Source: Solirubrobacterales bacterium 70-9
GTDB lineage: Bacteria > Actinomycetota > Thermoleophilia > Solirubrobacterales > 70-9
Length of the DNA stretch: 9,724 nt
Assembly (NCBI GenBank): GCA_001898095.1
Contig: MKSH01000081.1
Location: 4,707-14,430 of the forward strand
Reading direction: 5' to 3'
Shown here: positions 5,780-9,724 of the stretch, in pieces
How the letters are laid out: every line of letters starts with the position of its first letter
How positions within the stretch are numbered: the stretch's first letter is position 1
Made by a program: the position numbers and the translations under genes
The notes under the pieces: model-generated
What the model was told of the DNA's origin: nothing
Seen by the model: only the letters and a program-made list of their open reading frames with translations
Databases searched by the model: none

Positions 5780-7372
5780 GTGAGCGCGGTGGATCGGTCG
5801 GTGGGGACGCTGCTCGCGGCACCCGACCCGGTGGCCGCGATGAAGGCGATGCGGGCGGCGCGGCGGCGGCGCTACGTCCAGCGGGCCGACGTGATGGAGG
5901 TGCTCTACCGGGTCTACCTCGGCGGTCTGGCGGCGATCTTCGCCTTCGCCTTCCTCGCCGGGGCGCTGCACGAAGTGCCCGCCGACCCCGGCTCGATCGC
6001 CGACATCCGCGCCCACACTCCCGCCGTGCTCGGTCTCGCCGTGGCGCTGCTGGTGCTTGCCGGGCTCCGCTCCGGGGCCCGCGGCGGCCCGCTGGCGATC
6101 GAGGCGGCCGAGGTCCGCTACACGCTGTTGGCGCCGGTCTCGCGGCGCATCGCGCTGCGGCCCGCGGCCCTGGCGCAGTTGCGCGTCGGGATCTTCGCCG
6201 GGGCGATCTTCGGCGCCGTTGTCGGCAACTTCGTCTTCCGTCGCTTCCCCGGCACTGCGGTCGAGTGGATCGGGGCGTTGGCGGCCTTCGGCGCGATCGT
6301 CCCGATCGCGGTGCTCGGCGCGGCGCTCCTCGCCTGCGGGCGCCGCCTGCACATCGGCGTCGCCAGCGCGATCGGCGTGCTCCTGGTCGCCTGGTCGGTC
6401 CTCGACCTGGCGCTCGGCTGGGACAGCTCGCCGGCGACGATGATGGGGGACCTGGCGACGCTCCCGCTCCAGCACGGCGTCGACGCGGCGCTGGCGGCGG
6501 TCGGGGCGGCGATCGCCCTCGCGGTGCTCGCCGCCGGCCTGCTCGGGATCGGCAGCCTGCGGCTGGAGGCGGCCCGCCGCCGCGCCGAGCTGGTCGCCGA
6601 GATGCGCTTCTCGGCCTCGGTCCAGGACCTGCGCACGGTGATCCTGCTGCGTCGCCAGCTGGCCTCGGAGCTGCCGCGCCGCAAGCCTTGGCTCCGCCTC
6701 CGCGGCGCCGCCCACAACGCGGTCTGGCGGCGGGACTGGCAGAGCTACCTGCGCTGGCCGGTCGTGCGGATCGTCCGCGTCGTCCTCATCGCGGTCGCCG
6801 CCGGCGGCCTCGCCGTCGCCGGCTTCGACCTCACGCCGGTCCTCTTCGCCCTGCCCGGGCCCCTCCTCTTCGTCGCCGCCCTCGACCTGATCGAGCCGCT
6901 CGCCCAGGAGTCGGATCATCCGACCCGGCGGCTCCTCCTTCCCTTCGCCTCCGCCGGCTTGATCCGCCGCCACCTCTGGGCGCCGATCGCGGCGATGGCC
7001 TTCGTCCTGGCGATCGCCGCGGCGACGGCGGCGGTGGCGAGCGGCAACCCCGGCCTGGCGCTCGGCGTCGGTGCCGTCGTCCTCGTGCCGATGGCCGCGG
7101 CGCTGATCGGCGCGGCCGCGGTCAGCGCCACCAACGACCCCTACGAGTTCGCCCTCAACCAGCAGCTCGCCCTGTTCGCGAGCCTCGGGCCGATCGTGGT
7201 CGCGCTGATCGCCGCCTTCGTGCCGCTGTTCGTTGCCTGGAAGGTGGAAGGCGGGAATGGAGCACGGGTGAGCGGCGCCTTCGGCACCGACATCGTCCTC
7301 TTGATCCTCGCCATGGTCGGGCTCGGGGTCCTGGCCTGGCGCTTCGACAAACGTGAAAAGGAGGCCTCATGA
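5780..7372 (+). CDS. ABC-2-type transporter permease
   Basis: The 530-residue product is a polytopic membrane protein with about 11 hydrophobic segments, near residues 45-63, 81-97, 135-153, 163-187, 192-213, 236-258, 331-349, 351-374, 401-420, 424-449, 464-488 and 503-521 (one or two may be re-entrant or merged). A short basic N-terminus (AMRAARRRRYVQR, 23-35) precedes the first. Between segments six and seven lies a charged cytoplasmic stretch (about 259-328) rich in Arg, suited to contact with the ATPase. I see no transport-specific motif. Partnership with the ATPase is strongly supported: the next start codon overlaps this stop (ATGA). The GTG at 5780 was chosen because it lies just after the divergent promoter and keeps the predicted cytosolic N-terminus. 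The cargo is unknown; exporters of this layout move lipids, peptides, drugs or polysaccharide. Confidence 0.82.
   Translation: MSAVDRSVGTLLAAPDPVAAMKAMRAARRRRYVQRADVMEVLYRVYLGGLAAIFAFAFLAGALHEVPADPGSIADIRAHTPAVLGLAVALLVLAGLRSGARGGPLAIEAAEVRYTLLAPVSRRIALRPAALAQLRVGIFAGAIFGAVVGNFVFRRFPGTAVEWIGALAAFGAIVPIAVLGAALLACGRRLHIGVASAIGVLLVAWSVLDLALGWDSSPATMMGDLATLPLQHGVDAALAAVGAAIALAVLAAGLLGIGSLRLEAARRRAELVAEMRFSASVQDLRTVILLRRQLASELPRRKPWLRLRGAAHNAVWRRDWQSYLRWPVVRIVRVVLIAVAAGGLAVAGFDLTPVLFALPGPLLFVAALDLIEPLAQESDHPTRRLLLPFASAGLIRRHLWAPIAAMAFVLAIAAATAAVASGNPGLALGVGAVVLVPMAAALIGAAAVSATNDPYEFALNQQLALFASLGPIVVALIAAFVPLFVAWKVEGGNGARVSGAFGTDIVLLILAMVGLGVLAWRFDKREKEAS
7356..7364 (+). promoter_or_regulatory. Strong Shine-Dalgarno for the ABC ATPase gene
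   Basis: AAAAGGAGG ends 4 nt before the ATG at 7369 and lies inside the permease's last codons. It is the only strong ribosome-binding site in the window and fixes the start of the ATPase ahead of its glycine-rich leader. Confidence 0.85.
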
Positions 7373-8121
7373 GCGGCGGCGGCAACGGCGGCGGTGCGAT
7401 CGCGGCGACCAGCGGCGGCGGTGGCGTGCCGGTCCTCAGCGCCCAGGGCCTCGGCCGCACCTACGACGGCTACATCGCCCTCGGGTCCTTCACGGTCGAG
7501 ATCGAGGCGGGCGAGTTCGTCGCCCTGATCGGCCCCAACGGGGCGGGCAAGACGACCTTCCTGAACCTCGCCGCCGGGCTGCTCGACCCGACCTCGGGCG
7601 GGGTCGAGGTGGCGGGGGAGGTGCCCGGCTCGCTCGACGCCCGCGCGGCGCTCTCCTACCTGCCCGACTCGCCCGTCTTCTACGAAGACCTGAGCGTCGC
7701 CGAGCACCTCGAATACGTCGCCGCCCTGCACGGCCTGAAGGACGCGGGCCCGCGGATCGACGAACTGCTGGAGCGCCTCGGCCTCGAGGGCTGGGAGGAC
7801 GCCCTGGCCGCCGAACTCTCGAAGGGGATGAAACAGAAGGCCTCGATCGCCCTCGCCCTCGTCCGCCCGTTCAAGGTCCTGCTCGCTGACGAGCCGCTCG
7901 ACGGCCTCGACCCGCCCAGTCGCGAAGTCCTCTTCGAGCTGCTTGCTGAGATCCGCGCCGCGGGCGCTGCGATCGTCGTCTCCACCCACCGCCCCGACGT
8001 GATCGCCGCCGCCGGCCGCTGCGTCGCGATCCGCGATGGGCGCCTCGCCTACGACGGCGCCCCGGACCCGGCGGTGCTGGAGCAGATCTTCGACCGCTCC
8101 GAGCTCGAGGGCGGCAGCTAG
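7369..8121 (+). CDS. ABC transporter ATP-binding protein
   Basis: The 250-residue product is the nucleotide-binding subunit for the permease just upstream. Walker A is GPNGAGKT (residues 55-62), the signature loop LSKGMKQK (150-157), Walker B VLLADE (170-175) with catalytic E175, the D-loop GLD (179-181), and the switch His is in STHRPD. The Q-loop position reads YLPDSPVF, with Asp (D100) in place of Gln; Asp or Glu is seen here in several ABC-2 exporter ATPases. Residues 1-21 are unusual: glycine-rich (SGGGNGGG, then SGGGG), and lie before the usual domain start at VLSAQGLGRTY. The ATG at 7369 is supported by the Shine-Dalgarno and the ATGA overlap; a GTG at 7426 would remove the leader but has no such support. 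The gene ends the operon, before a non-coding, hairpin-rich gap. Confidence 0.93.
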   Translation: MSGGGNGGGAIAATSGGGGVPVLSAQGLGRTYDGYIALGSFTVEIEAGEFVALIGPNGAGKTTFLNLAAGLLDPTSGGVEVAGEVPGSLDARAALSYLPDSPVFYEDLSVAEHLEYVAALHGLKDAGPRIDELLERLGLEGWEDALAAELSKGMKQKASIALALVRPFKVLLADEPLDGLDPPSREVLFELLAEIRAAGAAIVVSTHRPDVIAAAGRCVAIRDGRLAYDGAPDPAVLEQIFDRSELEGGS

Positions 8122-8152
8122 CGCGGGTCCGTGCTGTGGAAGCCGGCGCCCG

Positions 8153-8188
8153 GGGAGGGCTCGTGCCGGGGCGATCAGGGAGGGCTCG
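8153..8188. repeat. Short direct repeat pair
   Basis: GGGAGGGCTCG occurs at 8153-8163 and again at 8178-8188, 25 bp apart. It is the only clear direct repeat in the first part of the gap and could be chance in such G-rich DNA. Confidence 0.5.
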
Positions 8189-8238
8189 ATTCACGTCCCG
8201 GGCGGCGGGGACGGCGTGCTTCGGGGCCCCGGCGGCCG

Positions 8239-8281
8239 GCGTTCGCACTTTCCCGTAGCCGGTACGGGTAACTGCGAACGC
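8239..8281. repeat. Stem-loop 1: long near-perfect palindrome
   Basis: Outer arms GCGTTCGCA (8239-8247) and TGCGAACGC (8273-8281) pair perfectly over 9 bp. After a C-C mismatch, TT/AA pairs (8249-8250 with 8270-8271) and a T-T mismatch, CCCGTA (8252-8257) pairs with TACGGG (8263-8268) around a 5-nt loop. That is 17 of 19 positions paired, with two symmetric single mismatches. No T-run follows on either strand. Confidence 0.85.
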
Positions 8282-8299
8282 ACCGGGGGGAGCCTTGCC

Positions 8300-8339
8300 G
8301 GGTGGGGGGAGATGCGGGGGTCCCGCCGGGAAGCGGGGG
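8300..8339 (+). other. Putative G-quadruplex motif
   Basis: Five G-runs lie on the plus strand: 8300-8302, 8304-8309, 8316-8320, 8328-8330 and 8335-8339, with intervening loops of 1, 6, 7 and 4 nt. This satisfies the usual four runs of three or more G with loops of up to 7. A further G6 run lies at 8285-8290. The motif would be in the 3' region of the ABC operon transcript and competes with stem-loop 2. Confidence 0.5.
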
Positions 8340-8362
8340 CTTCCTTGCGGGAGACGGCGGGA
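8321..8362. repeat. Stem-loop 2: nested hairpin
   Basis: TCCCGCCG (8321-8328) pairs with CGGCGGGA (8355-8362). Inside, GGAAGC (8329-8334) and GCTTCC (8339-8344) pair around a GGGG loop, followed by an unpaired 10-nt stretch. Confidence 0.65.
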
Positions 8363-8369
8363 ACGTCAC

Positions 8370-8411
8370 CCCGGCCTGCGAATTCGGACACATCCTGCGG
8401 CGCAGGCCGGG
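8370..8411. repeat. Stem-loop 3: 11-bp perfect stem, 20-nt loop
   Basis: CCCGGCCTGCG (8370-8380) pairs with CGCAGGCCGGG (8401-8411). The loop contains a small GGA/TCC pairing. The right arm ends exactly where the left arm of stem-loop 4 begins (8412), so the two could stack coaxially. Confidence 0.75.
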
Positions 8412-8458
8412 CTCCGGTCGTCGCTTGTCGCGCATAGCGGTACAAGCGACGACCGGAG
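8412..8458. repeat. Stem-loop 4: 17-bp perfect stem
   Basis: CTCCGGTCGTCGCTTGT (8412-8428) and ACAAGCGACGACCGGAG (8442-8458) are perfectly complementary over 17 bp around a 13-nt loop that contains a CGC/GCG mini-stem (8431-8439). The apex sequence TAGCGGTAC (8435-8443) resembles TAGCCGGTAC at the apex of stem-loop 1 (8256-8265). No T-run flanks it. Confidence 0.85.
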
Positions 8459-8478
8459 GGAGGGGACCCGCGACGGAG

Positions 8479-8505
8479 GCGACGTCTCTGCTGAAGAGGC
8501 GTCGC
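8479..8505. repeat. Stem-loop 5: 10-bp stem with one G-T wobble
   Basis: GCGACGTCTC (8479-8488) pairs with GAGGCGTCGC (8496-8505) with a single T-G wobble around the 7-nt loop TGCTGAA. Confidence 0.65.
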
Positions 8506-8559
8506 GTTCCCGGCGCCCCCGGTCCCCCGGGGCTCGCCCGCACCCTCGGCCTCCCCCGC

Positions 8560-8621
8560 GGACCCGGCCATCCCGGAGGCGGCCTCAGCCTGCCCGGGTC
8601 GCCTCCGGGATGGCCGGGTCC
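8560..8621. terminator. Stem-loop 6: 22-bp perfect hairpin, candidate terminator without T-run
   Basis: Bases 8560-8581 and 8600-8621 are perfect inverted repeats of 22 bp (core CCGGCCATCCCGGAGG against its complement) around an 18-nt loop. It begins 31 nt past the MoxR stop on the minus strand and is the last strong structure the ABC operon transcript would meet. The structure is plain; the terminator role is inferred from position only, because neither strand has a T-run after it. Confidence 0.5.
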
Positions 8622-8642
8622 CTTCCCGTCCCGCCGGAGCTC

Positions 8643-8667
8643 CCCGAGCGCCCTACGCCCGCTCGGG
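8643..8667. repeat. Stem-loop 7 spanning the MoxR stop codon
   Basis: CCCGAGCG (8643-8650) and CGCTCGGG (8660-8667) form an 8-bp perfect stem with a 9-nt loop that holds the MoxR TAG (8653-8655 on the minus strand). The right arm is coding sequence and the left arm is downstream of the gene. Confidence 0.6.
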
Positions 8668-9522
8668 CAGTTTCAGCCCGACCCGCTCCGCCACCAGGTC
8701 GATGTCGGTGCGGTGCTTGACGATGATCGACATCGACTGGTTGAAGGTCTCGCGGTCGATGTCGTCGACGCCCATCAGCAGCAGGGTGCGGGCCCAGTCG
8801 ATCGACTCGGCGATCGAGGGGGGCTTCTTCAGGTCGAGGTCGCGGACCATCTCGATCACCTCGACCAGGCGACGGGCCAACTCGCGCGGCATCTCCGGCG
8901 CGTGGAGGAGGACGATGTCCATCTCCCGCTCGACCCCCGGGTAGTCGAGCCAGAGGTAGAGGCAGCGGCGCTTCAGCGCCTCGGTCAACTCGCGCGAGTC
9001 GTTCGAGGTGAGGACGACGATCGGCATCGTCGTGGCGCTGATCTGGCCGAGCTCGGGGATCGTGATCTGGAAGTCGGAGAGGAGCTCGAGCAGCATCGCC
9101 TCGAACTCCTGGTCGGTCTTGTCGATCTCGTCGATCAGCAGGACCACCGGCTCGTCGCTGGAGATCGCTTTCATCAGCGGCCGGGCGAGCAGGAATTCGG
9201 GGCCGAAGATGTCCTCCTGGACGTCGGACCAACCCGCCTCGCCGCCCGCCTGGATCCGCAGCAGCTGCTTGCGGTAGTTCCACTCGTACATCGCCTTCGC
9301 CTCGTCGAGGCCCTCGTAGCACTGCAGGCGCACCAAGGGCCGGCCGGTCGAGCGTGAGAGCGCCTTCGCCAGCTCGGTCTTGCCGACCCCCGCCGGACCC
9401 TCGACCAGGATCGGCTTCCCCAGTTGCTGGGCGAGGAATGACACCAGGGCGGCCGGCTCGTCGGCGAGGTAGCCGACCGCGGCCAGCGACGCCTTAACGC
9501 TGTCTACGGACTCGTCGGACAT
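8653..9522 (-). CDS. MoxR-family AAA+ ATPase
   Basis: The 289-residue product is a single-domain AAA+ ATPase of the MoxR/CoxD type. Walker A is GPAGVGKT (residues 42-49) and Walker B VVLLIDEID (126-134) with D131 and E132. QCYEGLDEAKAMYEWNYRKQ (67-86) is the characteristic MoxR insert after Walker A. LTSNDSRELTEALKRRCLYL carries sensor 1 (Asn) and the arginine-finger region. MoxR proteins act as chaperones with VWA proteins in metal-cofactor insertion or complex assembly. The evident partner, a CoxE-like VWA protein, is encoded at 4331-5761 on the same strand but separated by the ABC exporter. The ATG at 9522 lies 7 nt after a TATCAT, with no Shine-Dalgarno; no in-frame start upstream is more plausible. 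The stop codon sits in a hairpin loop. The substrate complex is not encoded in this window. Confidence 0.93.
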   Translation of the reverse strand: MSDESVDSVKASLAAVGYLADEPAALVSFLAQQLGKPILVEGPAGVGKTELAKALSRSTGRPLVRLQCYEGLDEAKAMYEWNYRKQLLRIQAGGEAGWSDVQEDIFGPEFLLARPLMKAISSDEPVVLLIDEIDKTDQEFEAMLLELLSDFQITIPELGQISATTMPIVVLTSNDSRELTEALKRRCLYLWLDYPGVEREMDIVLLHAPEMPRELARRLVEVIEMVRDLDLKKPPSIAESIDWARTLLLMGVDDIDRETFNQSMSIIVKHRTDIDLVAERVGLKLPERA

Positions 9523-9529
9523 GGCGGCG

Positions 9530-9535
9530 ATGATA
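9530..9535 (-). promoter_or_regulatory. Candidate -10 element for the MoxR gene
   Basis: On the minus strand TATCAT is followed by 7 nt and the ATG at 9522. This matches the hexamer and spacing before the sulfatase GTG and suggests a leaderless mRNA. Confidence 0.5.
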
Positions 9536-9537
9536 AT
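9532..9537 (+). promoter_or_regulatory. Candidate -10 element for the divergent membrane-protein gene
   Basis: GATAAT is followed by 8 nt and the GTG at 9546. It overlaps the MoxR -10 candidate on the opposite strand, as in the 18-bp gap at 5762-5779. Confidence 0.4.
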
Positions 9538-9545
9538 CCGCGCCA

Positions 9546-9724
9546 GTGGCTGACCTGTTCCTGCCGTCGGCGGCGCTGCCGCAGACCCCTGGCCCGTATC
9601 TCGCGCTCGTCGGCGTCGGCTTCGGCGTGGGCATCGTCGGGCATGTCTTCAAGGTGCGCTGGCTGGTCGGCGTCGGGATCGCCCTGATCGTGCTCGGCGC
9701 CCTGCTGCTGCCCTGCTGCCCTTC
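9546..9724 (+). CDS. Small membrane protein, 3' partial
   Basis: A GTG-initiated frame runs open to the window end, giving 59 residues: a short polar start (MADLFLPSAALPQ), then two hydrophobic segments, PYLALVGVGFGVGIVGHVF (about 17-35) and LVGVGIALIVLGALLLP (about 40-56), split by a small basic loop (KVRW). I do not recognise the family. The gene is divergent from MoxR with a 23-bp gap between start codons, and a GATAAT sits 8 nt upstream of the GTG. Support comes from the position, the strong third-base G/C preference and the coherent helix-loop-helix membrane pattern. Its end is outside the window. Confidence 0.65.
   Translation, partial: MADLFLPSAALPQTPGPYLALVGVGFGVGIVGHVFKVRWLVGVGIALIVLGALLLPCCP

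Larger units (their letters stand above)
8122..8652. other. Non-coding convergent gap packed with stem-loops
   Basis: No credible gene lies between the ABC ATPase stop and the MoxR stop. Open frames across it are low-complexity Arg/Pro/Gly shadows without homology that I recognise. The first 117 bp are G-rich with a short direct repeat; from 8239 onward at least six inverted repeats follow one another, listed separately, with a seventh spanning the MoxR stop codon. None has a run of T after it on either strand, so classic Rho-independent terminators are not evident. The region could hold REP-like palindromes, a structured RNA, or a merged bidirectional termination zone. Confidence 0.75.

Noticed and set aside
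5762..6973. Minus-strand frame extending the VWA gene upstream by 404 codons
   Set aside because: It is antisense to the well-supported permease, is low-complexity Arg/Gly/Asp-rich, and the ATG at 5761 follows a good -10 and begins a normal CoxE-like N-terminus.
8122..8652. CRISPR array or integron attC-like site
   Set aside because: The hairpins differ in sequence and length, with no regular repeat-spacer pattern and no cas or integrase gene in the window.
8302..9357. Plus-strand open frame of 351 codons across the hairpin gap and MoxR
   Set aside because: It is antisense to MoxR over most of its length, and its first part runs through palindromic non-coding DNA.

Overview
The window comes from a very GC-rich bacterium with strong G/C third-position bias, many GTG starts and long antisense shadow ORFs. 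The mix of genes (a trehalose-sulfotransferase-like Stf0 protein, a MoxR ATPase with a CoxE-type VWA protein, an Rrf2 regulator) and the apparently leaderless promoters fit an actinobacterium. A Thermoleophilia/Solirubrobacterales-type lineage is my guess from gene style; nothing here proves it. No mobile-element gene, tRNA, rRNA or CRISPR array is visible.

Left part (1-3793), sulfur-flavoured. The 3' end of a TauE/SafE-type anion permease gene is followed, 38 bp on, by an Rrf2-family regulator with no cysteines (742-1200, start corrected). A small coiled-coil/membrane protein gene (1215-1424, minus) converges on it. Next come an Stf0-type sulfotransferase (1491-2402, minus) and a divergent sulfatase (2456-3793, plus), 53 bp apart. 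One family attaches sulfate esters and the other removes them, so the pair may act on one metabolite or be co-regulated.

Middle part (3759-8121). A histidine phosphatase gene (3759-4334, minus) overlaps the sulfatase tail and starts inside the stop codon (ATGA) of a CoxE-like VWA protein gene (4331-5761, minus). Only 18 bp away on the other strand starts a two-gene ABC-2-type exporter operon: a permease of about 11 membrane segments (5780-7372) and an ATPase (7369-8121), again joined by ATGA and with a strong Shine-Dalgarno.

Right part (8122-9724). A convergent, non-coding 531-bp gap is packed with stem-loops (perfect arms up to 22 bp) and a G-quadruplex motif. It precedes the 3' end of a MoxR-family AAA+ ATPase gene (8653-9522, minus). 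Divergent from MoxR is the start of a small membrane protein gene cut by the window edge (9546 onward). MoxR and VWA proteins normally form a chaperone pair from adjacent genes; here the opposite-strand ABC exporter and the hairpin-rich gap lie between them, suggesting insertion or rearrangement.

A recurring feature is a -10-like hexamer 6-8 nt before the start codon, with no usable Shine-Dalgarno, at seven genes, including three divergent pairs. This suggests leaderless mRNAs and, at two loci, nearly shared bidirectional promoters.
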